Source: Pseudomonadota bacterium (GTDB lineage Bacteria; Pseudomonadota; Alphaproteobacteria; Rhodospirillales; Magnetospirillaceae). From it: 20,856 nucleotides of DNA. The translations under genes and the position numbers were made by a program. The DNA is taken from positions 1 through 20,856 of the forward strand of contig JAEXAH010000035.1 of assembly GCA_023458315.1 (NCBI GenBank). The letters run 5' to 3'. The notes beneath the pieces are model-generated. The model saw only the letters and a list, made by a program, of their open reading frames with translations. It did no database searches and was not told the DNA's origin. Each line of letters starts with the position of its first letter. Position 1 is the stretch's first letter. Below, one piece after another: positions 6,924-14,365 of this stretch.

Positions 6924-8072
6924 ATGCGCGCGGCCGCCGCCCTGTGGTTTCTGGCGCTGGCCGCCGCGCTGGCCCCCTCCGCCCGGGCCGAGCCCCTGTC
7001 CCTGGAGCAAAGCGTGGCGGCGGCCCGGGCGCAATGCCGCTCGCCGCAGGCGGAACGCGGCCTGACGCCCCGAACCCGCGCCGCCCTGGATGCCGCCCTG
7101 ACACGCTGGCTGGACGACAGGCTGGCCGCCTTTCCCCACGACGCGCCGCCCCAGCAGGTGCAGGCGCAACTGACCGCCGCCCTGGGGCCGCAGACCACCG
7201 ACGGCGCTTGCGTCATCGAGCCCGATTCCCGCGACATCCTGGGCATGCTGGCGCTGAACGTGCGCCGCGAAGGCCCCTATCTGCTGGTGCGCGGCACCAT
7301 CGGCATCGCCTGTGGCGGCGACGAGGTGGCGGCGCTGTACGCCTGGGACAATGGCTGGCGGCGGTTCTGGCGCAGCCAGTCGCCATCGCCCCAACGCATC
7401 GCCCATATCCAGGCCGAACCCGCCACCGGCCTGGTCATGGCGCTGGCCCATGACGAATGGTGCAGTTCCGCCTGGCGGCAGGTCAACCTGCGCCTGTGGC
7501 GGGCGGCGCCCGGCCGGGCGGCGGTGCCGCTGCTCGACCGCTCCGACTTCGCCTTCATGCCCGACGTGGACGGCCCGTTATCCGGGCGGCTGGTCGGCGG
7601 CGACATGTGGGTGGAATATCTGGCGGCCAGCGTGGACATGGCCCGCCACAGCCGCCGCGCCGTGCACCGCTACCGCTTCGCCGACGGACGACTGCGGCGT
7701 CTGGACCCCTTCGCCCTGTCCCCGGTGGATTTCGTGGACGAATGGCTGGGCCAGCCCTGGCCCGGCGCCGCCGCCCTGACCGAACCGGCCGCCCGCGAGC
7801 CGCTGGAACGACTGCACGCCCTGTTGCGCGGACGCGGCGGCGCGCCAACCCAATCAGCCGAGTTCCGGGGCGAGGCCCAGCCCTGCCGCCACGCCCCCGA
7901 TCTGTGGCAGGTGCGTGTGACCTTCGCCGACCTGCCGCCCCGTCGCCAGGACGTGGCCTTTCTGGTGCGCTGGCGCCAGCCCGACCGCCTGCGCCTGACC
8001 GCCGCCCGCTTTCGCCCGTGGCCGGATTGCCCGGAACCGTCCGTCAATCATCAATCACCGGCCGCACCCTGA
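6924..8072 (+). CDS. Secreted protein of unknown function
   Basis: A 382-residue protein with a signal peptide, MRAAAALWFLALAAALAP then SARA, probably cut before EPLSLEQ. The mature part is Arg/Trp/Pro-rich with several Cys (near 38, 96, 129 and 160) that could form disulphides in the periplasm. Segments such as YAWDNGWRRFWRSQSP and HDEWCSSAWRQVNLRLWRAA suggest a beta-rich repeat-like domain, but no known motif is visible. ATG 6924 starts the signal peptide directly; a TTG at 6912 in the same frame would add four residues and overlap the previous stop. The 3' end overlaps the convergent FKBP-like gene by 29 bases. No family recognised. Confidence 0.75.
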   Translation: MRAAAALWFLALAAALAPSARAEPLSLEQSVAAARAQCRSPQAERGLTPRTRAALDAALTRWLDDRLAAFPHDAPPQQVQAQLTAALGPQTTDGACVIEPDSRDILGMLALNVRREGPYLLVRGTIGIACGGDEVAALYAWDNGWRRFWRSQSPSPQRIAHIQAEPATGLVMALAHDEWCSSAWRQVNLRLWRAAPGRAAVPLLDRSDFAFMPDVDGPLSGRLVGGDMWVEYLAASVDMARHSRRAVHRYRFADGRLRRLDPFALSPVDFVDEWLGQPWPGAAALTEPAAREPLERLHALLRGRGGAPTQSAEFRGEAQPCRHAPDLWQVRVTFADLPPRRQDVAFLVRWRQPDRLRLTAARFRPWPDCPEPSVNHQSPAAP

Positions 8073-8979
8073 AGCCGGTGGCCAGCATCACCACGAACGG
8101 CACGACGATGGCGCAGGGGATCACCAGAACCACGAACGCCAGCACTCCGGCCGCCAGGATTTCCCAGAACTCGCCGAATCCCTTGAGCGTCAGGGCGTAA
8201 ACCATCGCGCCGCAAGCCAGGACCAGCGGCACCACCGCCCCCAGGGTGATGATCCGCCGCTCCAGTGCCGAAGGCTGCGGGTTGGCGGAAAAGTCGAAGA
8301 ACAGGAAGCGCTCGCCCCAGAACTCGATGGCCCAATCCACAAGCTTGCCGACCGCCAGCGTCCACAGCAGCCAGCCCACGCCGATGGCGATGGCCAGATC
8401 ACGCGCGCCCCGCCATTCCGCCGTGGCGGCCACCGCGGGCAGGATGAACATGGGGGCGTGCCAGAACAGCTTGTGCGCCGCCGTGCGCCCGACAGGCGCC
8501 ACGGCCACAATCGGAGCCGCCGCCACCGCCGAAGGGCGACGCTTGGCGGCGATTTCCTCGGCGGTGGCCGGACGGATGTCCAGCACCGTCGCGGAAAACA
8601 CCAGGGTCAGCCCGGCCAGGGGATGGTTGCCGTCCACCACCGCCATGCCGTCGCGCAATTCGACCACGCGGAACAGATTGGTGTCGTCGCCCTGTTCTTC
8701 CAACTGGTCGCCAACCTGGGGCGGCCGCGTGAAAGCATCGGGGGGCATCAGGCGGATCAGCGCCGGATCGATCTCGCCGAACGCCTCGGCGGGCGACAGC
8801 GTCACCCGGATGGCGTCGCCCGTCGCCTTGCCGTCCAGGGCGGCTTCGATCCGGGGAAAAATATCGTCGTGGCCGCCGTGCAGATAGCGGATGGGCTCGG
8901 CCCCCGTGTCGATCACCCGCCCGTCGGCATCCGCCACCTGCTGCCGCAGCGTGACCACGCAATCCGCGCCGATCTTCAT
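8044..8979 (-). CDS. SlyD-like FKBP peptidyl-prolyl isomerase fused to a membrane domain
   Basis: A 311-residue protein in two parts. Residues 1 to about 145 are a SlyD-type FKBP: MKIGADCVVTLRQQ, GAEPIRYLHGGHDDIFPRIE, SPAEAFGEIDPALIRLMP (SlyD: AYGQYDENLVQRVP) and VDGNHPLAGLTLVFSATVLD (SlyD: VDGNHMLAGQNLKFNVEVV). This includes the isomerase domain and the inserted chaperone flap. Instead of the usual metal-binding His/Cys tail, residues 165-311 hold about three to four hydrophobic helices, including AIAIGVGWLLWTLAVGKL and LAFVVLVIPCAIVVPFVV. The isomerase would therefore be tethered to the inner membrane on the cytoplasmic side, perhaps acting on membrane or exported proteins. The start is the SlyD-like Met; a longer frame to 9021 adds 14 unlike residues. 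The fusion is unusual; the membrane part is not recognised. Confidence 0.85.
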   Translation of the reverse strand: MKIGADCVVTLRQQVADADGRVIDTGAEPIRYLHGGHDDIFPRIEAALDGKATGDAIRVTLSPAEAFGEIDPALIRLMPPDAFTRPPQVGDQLEEQGDDTNLFRVVELRDGMAVVDGNHPLAGLTLVFSATVLDIRPATAEEIAAKRRPSAVAAAPIVAVAPVGRTAAHKLFWHAPMFILPAVAATAEWRGARDLAIAIGVGWLLWTLAVGKLVDWAIEFWGERFLFFDFSANPQPSALERRIITLGAVVPLVLACGAMVYALTLKGFGEFWEILAAGVLAFVVLVIPCAIVVPFVVMLATGFRVRPVIDD

Positions 8980-9127
8980 GCCCACCCCCGTCCGGCATAA
9001 CGAATGACGGGTGTGCCACACTCACCCGCCCCGTTCAACGCCCCATCGGCCGCATTCCCCCGAACCGCCGCGATTGCTAGAGTGTCGGCCGTCCACCGGA
9101 ACAACACGACGCGGGAGAGCCGAAACA

Positions 9128-9541
9128 ATGGTGCGCATGGCGAAAATGGCGGGCTGGCTGATCATCGGCGGCGGCATGGTGGTGTCCGCCGCCCGCGTGG
9201 TGATGGCCCTGGCCGCGCAGGCATTCGATCAGGTCGCCGCCGCCGGAGCCCCCGCCGTCTATTGCCTGCTGGGCGGCGCCCTGCTGCTGTTGCTGGCCAA
9301 CGTCCTGGACGATGTCCGGGGCAGCGCGCGGCTGTTGTCCGATCTGATCCCCACCCGCCCGAAAAGCATCATCGGCCTGACCCTGCTGCTGTGCGGCCTG
9401 GGCTGGGTCGCCTATACCTATATCAGCCTGAACGAGCCCTCGGTCCGCGCCTGGGCCATCGTGCCCGCCGCCCCCGGCGGCCTTGCCGCGCTGGTCGGAC
9501 TGGTGCTGATGCTGACCGCCGCCCTGGAACGCCGCCCATGA
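9128..9541 (+). CDS. Small integral membrane protein
   Basis: A 137-residue protein with about four hydrophobic helices: AGWLIIGGGMVVSAARVVMA, AVYCLLGGALLLLLANVL, IIGLTLLLCGLGWVAYTYI and GGLAALVGLVLMLTAAL. GGGAGA lies about 10 bases before the ATG. It is divergent from the FKBP-membrane gene. Its stop overlaps the start of the next gene as ATGA, so the two are translationally coupled. Function unknown; nothing identifies a transporter or enzyme. Confidence 0.75.
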   Translation: MVRMAKMAGWLIIGGGMVVSAARVVMALAAQAFDQVAAAGAPAVYCLLGGALLLLLANVLDDVRGSARLLSDLIPTRPKSIIGLTLLLCGLGWVAYTYISLNEPSVRAWAIVPAAPGGLAALVGLVLMLTAALERRP

Positions 9542-9774
9542 CCTGCAAGACCTGCGGCGCCCCGACCACCGACAGCGAAACCTGCGGCGAGCCCTGCCGC
9601 ATCAAACTGGAATGCCGACGCATCGCCTGGGACCGCGCCGCCCGCATGGTCGGGGTCAACGGCTATTACGACAAACGCTATCGTGAGCACCTGCGCAACC
9701 ACAACACGCGCGGCGCCAAGACCATGCTGAAGGAATGGAACGCCGCCCGCGCGAAACTGGGCGAACGGCCGTAG
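9538..9774 (+). CDS. Cys-rich mini-protein (zinc-ribbon-like)
   Basis: A 78-residue protein starting MTCKTCGAPTTDSETCGEPC. The CxxC pair followed ten residues later by CxxxC suggests a small zinc-binding knuckle. The rest is basic and rich in Arg and Tyr (VNGYYDKRYREHLRNHNTRG), which would suit nucleic-acid contact; that is inference. It is coupled to the membrane-protein gene by a 4-base ATGA overlap. A 6-bp hairpin GCCGGG-CGAAA-CCCGGC begins within the stop codon (9774-9790) but lacks a T-run. Family not recognised. Confidence 0.65.
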   Translation: MTCKTCGAPTTDSETCGEPCRIKLECRRIAWDRAARMVGVNGYYDKRYREHLRNHNTRGAKTMLKEWNAARAKLGERP

Positions 9775-10050
9775 CCGGGCGAAACCCGGCCACCCCAACC
9801 TATTGGGCTGCCGCCCAAACCCGCCCGAAGGCACAGCCTCCGGACCACCAGTTCTGTTGGATTTCAATCGCCCCGACATCTCAACCAAGAATGATGAAAC
9901 TTCCAGGGCAGGCCCGCGTTCTCGAATGGTCGCCGACCATCATGTAAAACGCAGCCCTGGCTACCCTCCCCTCGCCCGCCTCCCCCAAAACCACACCTGC
10001 GCAACCGGTCGGGTTCGAGGCCACAAGCCTCTGCCGCCGCGTTTCCCCCT
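9775..10050. other. Non-coding stretch with a nested inverted repeat
   Basis: No convincing gene is present in these 276 bases; the short frames lack ribosome sites. The notable element is at 9903-9960: outer arms CCAGGGC (9903-9909) and GCCCTGG (9954-9960) enclose a 15-base palindrome ATGGTCG-C-CGACCAT (9926-9940). The right part (9961-10050) is C-rich and leads into the tRNA promoter. Confidence 0.5.
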
Positions 10051-10079
10051 TTGCCTTCCGCCCCAAACCGCGCTATAAA
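10051..10079 (+). promoter_or_regulatory. Promoter of tRNA-Arg
   Basis: TTGCCT (10051-10056) and TATAAA (10074-10079) are 17 bases apart, placing the transcript start about 20 bases before the mature tRNA. Confidence 0.7.
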
Positions 10080-10105
10080 CCCCATCCCGCACTTGTTGCG
10101 ACTGC

Positions 10106-10182
10106 GCAGCCGTAGCTCAGCTGGATAGAGCACTGCCCTCCGAAGGCAGGGGTCGTAGGTTCGAATCCTACCGGTTGCGCCA
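10106..10182 (+). tRNA. tRNA-Arg (anticodon CCG)
   Basis: A 77-base cloverleaf. The acceptor stem GCAGCCG pairs with CGGTTGC with one G-U pair, the D stem is GCTC/GAGC, the anticodon stem CTGCC/GGCAG encloses loop CTCCGAA, the T stem GTAGG/CCTAC encloses TTCGAAT, and the 3' GCCA is encoded. The anticodon CCG reads the Arg codon CGG. The gene is intact. Everything to its right has accessory character, so it may mark an island junction, tRNA 3' ends being common integration sites; no integrase and no repeat of the 3' end were seen. Confidence 0.97.
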
Positions 10183-10278
10183 TTATTTCGGTATTATGTA
10201 GCAAACGCCACCAAGGCCAATTCCGTTTTTGCCTAGCGTCCGCATAAGCTCTTGCCGGTCAAGACTGGGGGCGTGGCA

Positions 10279-10707
10279 ATGACGGCAACGACGCAAGAGT
10301 TTGCGCTGAATATCCTGCTAAAGCGGCGGGATGAGTTGATTGCCGCAGTGGCGGATGCGGAAGCTGCTGCAGAGGCTAGGCGTCAGGATGTCGAGCACAT
10401 CGACGCCGCCATAAGACTGATCGCCGAGCCTAAGCCGGAAGTGATTGCGCAGGTCCGGCGCCGTGGTGACCTGAGTCGGCTATTGAGGAAAATCCTCAGG
10501 GACGCGCCAAAACCACTGTCTGCGCAGGTGATTGCGGAACGCTACCTCGTCCTCCTAGGCGCGCCGCCCCCAACCCGTGAACAGTTTCTGATCCTGATGC
10601 AGGCAGTGCGGCGTTCGTTGGCCAAGTTAAAGGGCCGCGGTGTGGTCACACAGATCCGCGGCCCCGGCAATCGTTATATATGGCAACTCAACGAACCGGC
10701 GCCTTAG
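10279..10707 (+). CDS. Unknown protein: coiled coil plus winged-helix-like domain
   Basis: A 142-residue protein. Residues about 5-50 form a charged heptad-like helix (LLKRRDELIAAVADAEAAAE). The C-terminal half resembles a winged helix: LSRLLRKILRDAPKPLSAQV, then LMQAVRRSLAKLKGRGVVTQ, then a beta hairpin ending GNRYIWQLNE. This suggests a DNA-binding regulator, but no family is assigned. ATG 10279 is chosen over an in-frame TTG at 10252 because it has a G-rich stretch (GGGGGCG) upstream. It is the first gene right of the tRNA. Its last 20 bases overlap the convergent transposase gene, so the insertion may have supplied or altered its terminus. Confidence 0.7.
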   Translation: MTATTQEFALNILLKRRDELIAAVADAEAAAEARRQDVEHIDAAIRLIAEPKPEVIAQVRRRGDLSRLLRKILRDAPKPLSAQVIAERYLVLLGAPPPTREQFLILMQAVRRSLAKLKGRGVVTQIRGPGNRYIWQLNEPAP

Positions 10708-11665
10708 CCCCTCCCGACTTAAACGCAGGATCCGGGCCACATGTCAGCGCCAGGTGAAGGATCAGCATCGTCAGTTCCAGTTGGGATAGCCGCCGATGGT
10801 CCTCCCGGAACGCAACCTCTACCGCATAGCGCTGGAGGTACGGCCCCGCAATGTGGTGATGCTGCCCCCGTTCTAGCTTCCGGTATCGGGAGAAAAGGCT
10901 TTCCGCGGCATTCGTGCATGCGCCAGCATGAGAATAGGCCTCCTGGTGATTAATCCTCAGTACCTCGTATGATTTGTCGAGATCGTTCCACGACGCCGCT
11001 TCATCGACGTGTATCGTGGTGCCAGGAAGAATGTACCGGGCAAGGTGTTTGACGCTTCCGGCTTCTGTCGGGGCGACATTGAGGATTGTCCTTCCGTCAT
11101 CTCCAAGCTCCCGTGCGATTGTAACAACCTGCCTTTTGTCACTGCGATTTCTGGCGAGGCGACGATCTCTCCGGTTTTTTCGGTAATTTGCAGGCCGCAC
11201 ATGTCCGCCGGTGTAGACTCCATCCATCGCGCACTCTTTGCCGTCGCCGCCGATTTTTCGGCCGGCACATTCAATGAGAAGGCCATAGCGGAGCTTGTGG
11301 CACAGGATATAAGCGGTCCGGTGCTGAACGTTCAGAAGACGAGCCACTTGCAATGCGGACGTCCCTTTAACTGAACCCGCCCAAATGAAGACGGCGAGTA
11401 TGAGTTGGCGCAAAGAGAGCTTCGCCCCATGTAAGGCCGTGCCGCTGGTTAGCGTGAAGTGGCGGCGGCACCATTTGCATTTATATCGCCTGCGAGCATC
11501 TGGGCCGGTCCCCGGCATATTGCACCACGGGCAAACAGCGGCACCCTGAGTGTCCGGCCATTTGGCGCGAGAGCAAAAATCGACGACCTCCGCATCGGAC
11601 ATCGCCATTATCTGCAGCAAGCCGAAACCCCGGCTTGCGGCAGTCAGCAAGAAGTGAGCGGACAT
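10688..11665 (-). CDS. IS1595-family transposase (ISXO2-like DDE domain)
   Basis: A 325-residue transposase. The N-terminal zinc ribbon is C45PWC48 ... C63KWC66. A helix-turn-helix-like part follows (LNVQHRTAYILCHKLRYGLL). The catalytic core has D148 in MDGVYTGGHVRP, the second Asp in HVDEAASWNDL, and NAAESLFSRYRKLERGQHHH near the end, as in the IS1595/ISXO2 family. The start is set by AGGAGG four bases upstream of the ATG; upstream in-frame codons read through a GGGTG-A-CACCC palindrome. About 40% of residues by eye match the second transposase at 16604, so they are different elements. I could not identify matching terminal inverted repeats or target duplications, so element ends are not given. 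The frame is intact. Confidence 0.88.
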   Translation of the reverse strand: MSAHFLLTAASRGFGLLQIMAMSDAEVVDFCSRAKWPDTQGAAVCPWCNMPGTGPDARRRYKCKWCRRHFTLTSGTALHGAKLSLRQLILAVFIWAGSVKGTSALQVARLLNVQHRTAYILCHKLRYGLLIECAGRKIGGDGKECAMDGVYTGGHVRPANYRKNRRDRRLARNRSDKRQVVTIARELGDDGRTILNVAPTEAGSVKHLARYILPGTTIHVDEAASWNDLDKSYEVLRINHQEAYSHAGACTNAAESLFSRYRKLERGQHHHIAGPYLQRYAVEVAFREDHRRLSQLELTMLILHLALTCGPDPAFKSGGAKAPVR

Positions 11666-11717
11666 GAGTCCTCCTGTTGGGTGACACCCCATCGGGCATC
11701 ACTCAGGCATTGAGAAG

Positions 11718-11779
11718 GACCCGGCGATCTGGCATGCTGCGAGGTGCGTTTGTTCGCGCATGCATCAGATCGTCGGGTC
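11718..11779. repeat. Long near-perfect inverted repeat
   Basis: The left arm 11718-11737 and right arm 11758-11779 match in 19 of 20 positions apart from a 2-base bulge (AT at 11764-11765); the single mismatch would be a G-U pair in plus-strand RNA. The loop is 20 bases. The arms begin GACCCG and end CGGGTC, with GCATGC at the inner ends. It lies between the transposase and a strong terminator and is not part of a gene. Confidence 0.75.
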
Positions 11780-11811
11780 GATTGAGTTCGGCCTAGGGAT
11801 CAGCATCGAAG

Positions 11812-11838
11812 CCCCGCCGGTCGCACGGCGGGGTTTTT
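11812..11838 (+). terminator. Strong intrinsic terminator without an evident gene
   Basis: CCCCGCCG (11812-11819) pairs with CGGCGGGG (11826-11833), loop GTCGCA, followed by five T. No plus-strand gene precedes it for more than 1 kb; the nearest is at 10279-10707, beyond the transposase. Confidence 0.9.
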
Positions 11839-12260
11839 CGTTGGGCAATGCCTACGCCAGTCAAAAATTCACTTATCTGGCGGCACTCTCCTTCGTTCAG
11901 TTCTGACATCCCAATAGTCGGCGACACGCCCGCGACTCGCAAGCCGTTTTTGGGGCGCGTGAAGAAGTGTGCTTGAGCATGACCTTGATGTTCACGCCAT
12001 CCAATTTTTATTTCCTGGCTTTACCACGCAATCCACTTTCTGATTTCAAGTTCAAATGCGGCATTATTTATATATAACAACGATTTATGCTTTCTGGTGT
12101 TTTGTCGTGGCACCCGGATTTGCGAACATCGTCGCCCCCTCCGTTGAATTTTCGACTCCACGCAGGCCATTTTTCTCCGAAGTCAGGAAGCTCTTCGGAT
12201 TGCACCCTAGACAGCATGGTCAATCGGCTGGAGACTTCGAAAGCCGACGGGAGGAGTCCG
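11839..12260. other. Non-coding region, partly AT-rich
   Basis: No gene with a ribosome site is visible in these 422 bases. The part from about 11990 to 12090 is clearly more AT-rich than its surroundings (runs such as AATTTTTATTT and ATTATTTATATATAAC). It probably contains the promoter for the gene at 12261, but no single pair of boxes stands out. Confidence 0.4.
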
Positions 12261-12644
12261 ATGGACGAGCAATTAGGACGCGCCAGACGTGTGCCCATGA
12301 CGTTCGAAGCCTGGATGGCGATCTGCCAGGCGCATCCGAGCAATGCTGCTGCCCTCCAAGGGCAAGCATGTCTGTGTGACGGCACTTGGCCTAACGCGCT
12401 GTCGGCTACCGTTCTTTGGCGCGCGTGGCGGGTGATGAACGCCTCCCGAACAGACGCGCTGTCGCAGCGCTTCGTTCAGGCTGCCGATCAAGCGTTGGCA
12501 TTCCGCGCGACGCTGACGCCCGAGCAGTATGTCTGGGCTTCAGACGCAGCGGCGCGCGTACCCAAGCACTGGCGGAACGCATGCCCAGAGGTGGATGTCC
12601 TCGCACGTCGGCTTGAGGCTTCGGAAGGCAGAGAGCAAGAATGA
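12261..12644 (+). CDS. Unknown 127-residue protein upstream of fic
   Basis: A cytoplasmic, mostly helical protein starting MDEQLGRARRVPMTFEAWMA and containing ATVLWRAWRVMNASRTDALS and LTPEQYVWASDAAARVPKHW. The ribosome site GGGAGGAG lies five bases before the ATG, which is why this start is preferred over the longer open frame. It is followed by 137 bases and then the fic gene on the same strand. The gap contains a palindrome, so fic may have its own control. I do not recognise the family. A partner or antitoxin role for the Fic protein is possible from position only. Confidence 0.65.
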   Translation: MDEQLGRARRVPMTFEAWMAICQAHPSNAAALQGQACLCDGTWPNALSATVLWRAWRVMNASRTDALSQRFVQAADQALAFRATLTPEQYVWASDAAARVPKHWRNACPEVDVLARRLEASEGREQE

Positions 12645-12744
12645 CTGGCTGGCTGCGGCAAGCTGGTTGAGTGCCCTGCCAGATAGGGTATTGCGGCCGA
12701 GGGGCGATCGCGCACTGAGAGTTGCGGTTTGCGGAGAATGCGCC

Positions 12745-12764
12745 CATATTCACCGCAGAATATG
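12745..12764. promoter_or_regulatory. Palindromic candidate operator upstream of fic
   Basis: CATATTC (12745-12751), six bases, then GAATATG (12758-12764): a perfect 7-bp inverted repeat ending 17 bases before the fic start codon, in the size range of a dimeric repressor site. It lies within a stretch that also repeats TTGCGG (12722 and 12729). Confidence 0.5.
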
Positions 12765-12781
12765 CGGCGAAAGAGGGCTGA

Positions 12782-14359
12782 ATGGCTCGCTACATATGGC
12801 AGCACCCGACCTGGCCATCATTCCGCTGGGATGCAAACAAGCTGCTGCCGGCGCTCACTGAAGCTCGTTTCAGGCAGGGGCAATTCCTCGGGATCATGCG
12901 AGATCTGGGGATCGACGCGCGCCTGCAGTCCGAACTTGAGGCGACCTCAGAGGATGTGGTCAAGACCAGTGCCATCGAGGGGGAAGTCCTCAATCCCGCC
13001 AGTGTGCGGTCCTCGATCGCGCGGCGCCTCGGTATGCCCGATGGGGGCTTGGGAAGCACCGACCGCAAGGTCGAGGGCGTGGTGGACATGATCCTGGACG
13101 CCACAAAGAACTATGGCGCTCCGCTGACCGCAGAACGGATCTTCGGGTGGCATGCAGCACTTTTCCCGACCGGCTACTCGGGGACCGACAAAATCGACGT
13201 CGGCCAATGGCGGACCGATCGCCACGGAGCCATGCAGGTGGTTTCGCAGCCTTATTCTCCGCAGCCTAAGATCCATTTCGAGGCTCCCCCGGCTGCCCGG
13301 GTGCCAGAGGAAATGGCGAAGTTCCTTGCTTGGTTCAACGGCGGTCGCGGCGCCGGCGGAATGGACCCGCTGATCAGGGCCGGCGTTGCTCATCTCTGGT
13401 TCGTCACGATCCACCCAATGGACGACGGGAACGGGCGCATTGCGAGGGCGATAGCGGACCTCGCGGTTGCCCAGATGGAGAATAGCGGCCAGCGCTTCTA
13501 CAGTATGTCGAGCCAGATCGCGGTTCACAGACGCCAATACTACGAGGTCTTGGAGGAGACGCAAAAGGGCGACCTTGATATCACGGGCTGGCTGTCGTGG
13601 TTTTCCCATTGCTACACGCACGCCATCAGCGCGGCCGAGGCGACCGCCGACAAAGTCATCGTCAAGGCGAAGTTCTGGCATGAGCACGCGGCGCATCCGT
13701 TCAGCGATCGCCAGAGAAAGGTGCTCGGGAAGCTTCTTGACGGGTTCGAAGGCGCCATGACCACCAAGAAGTGGATGGCGATCTGCGGGTGCTCCGCCGA
13801 TACGGCCCAGCGTGACATCAACGACCTGATTGGTCGGGGACTCCTGGCAAAGAACCCTGGTGGAAGCAAGAACACCAGCTATCAGTTCGTTTGGCACGGG
13901 GAGGCGCACCATGGAGTGCCCGGCAGCAGCGCCACAGGGTCGGCACCGCATGCGCTTTCAATAGCTGAACAGCCGCACCTCTCCCAACAAGCCCGAGCCC
14001 AGGCATTTGCCCGTCTGGTCGAGCAAGCCAGTTCTCCGCAAGCACTGACCCATCCTCTTCCCATCTACCGGGACGCCTGTGAGCAACTCGGAAACGCTGC
14101 GGTTGCCGGGGTGTTTGAAATGGCTGAAGGCCGGGAGGCGGCCCTGGAATGGACAACACGGATGCAAGCGGAGTTGGAGCAGGTGAAGTTTCTTGCCGCA
14201 GTCCAGGTGCTGCGCTCTCCAGATGCCCGTGAGGAAGCGATCCAACAGGGATTGCTGCCAGCAATCATGGCTCTCGTTGAACCACATCAGCGTGCATTCA
14301 ATGGGGCTCCGTCAGCGTCGACCGATGAAGAGCGTGGAGGCCCTGACATGGAAATGTAG
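12782..14359 (+). CDS. Fic-domain protein with N-terminal inhibitory helix and wHTH
   Basis: A 525-residue protein. The N-terminus MARYIWQHPTWPSFRWDANK is the DUF4172-type leader of many Fic proteins. Residues 62-67 are TSAIEG, the (S/T)xxxE(G/N) inhibitory motif of class II Fic enzymes, whose Glu blocks ATP positioning. The Fic motif is H211PMDDGNGRIAR222; the common third-position Phe is Met, while catalytic His and the anion-binding GNGR are kept. The expected reaction is AMP transfer from ATP to a Ser/Thr/Tyr hydroxyl of a target protein. Residues about 320-360 form a winged helix (TTKKWMAICGCSADTAQRDI). From about 375 a further 150 helical residues follow, which is longer than typical members of this type. 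The start has AGAGGG nearby. Target unknown; toxin, defence or housekeeping roles cannot be separated. Confidence 0.92.
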   Translation: MARYIWQHPTWPSFRWDANKLLPALTEARFRQGQFLGIMRDLGIDARLQSELEATSEDVVKTSAIEGEVLNPASVRSSIARRLGMPDGGLGSTDRKVEGVVDMILDATKNYGAPLTAERIFGWHAALFPTGYSGTDKIDVGQWRTDRHGAMQVVSQPYSPQPKIHFEAPPAARVPEEMAKFLAWFNGGRGAGGMDPLIRAGVAHLWFVTIHPMDDGNGRIARAIADLAVAQMENSGQRFYSMSSQIAVHRRQYYEVLEETQKGDLDITGWLSWFSHCYTHAISAAEATADKVIVKAKFWHEHAAHPFSDRQRKVLGKLLDGFEGAMTTKKWMAICGCSADTAQRDINDLIGRGLLAKNPGGSKNTSYQFVWHGEAHHGVPGSSATGSAPHALSIAEQPHLSQQARAQAFARLVEQASSPQALTHPLPIYRDACEQLGNAAVAGVFEMAEGREAALEWTTRMQAELEQVKFLAAVQVLRSPDAREEAIQQGLLPAIMALVEPHQRAFNGAPSASTDEERGGPDMEM

Positions 14360-14365
14360 GAGCAA

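Noticed and set aside
6306..7451. A 381-codon minus-strand frame
   Set aside because: Antisense to three plus-strand genes that have ribosome sites and, in one case, a signal peptide.
9735..10133. Short frames between the Cys-rich gene and the tRNA
   Set aside because: No ribosome sites, and one overlaps the tRNA; the region is better explained as promoter and inverted repeats.
10974..11374. Plus-strand frames opposite the first transposase
   Set aside because: Antisense to an intact IS1595-family transposase; no translation signals.
11679..11689. GGGTG-A-CACCC palindrome as the terminal repeat of the first IS1595 element
   Set aside because: No matching sequence was found at the other side of the transposase gene, so the end cannot be supported.
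12947..13951. A 334-codon frame antisense to fic
   Set aside because: The fic frame carries clear family motifs throughout; this one has none.
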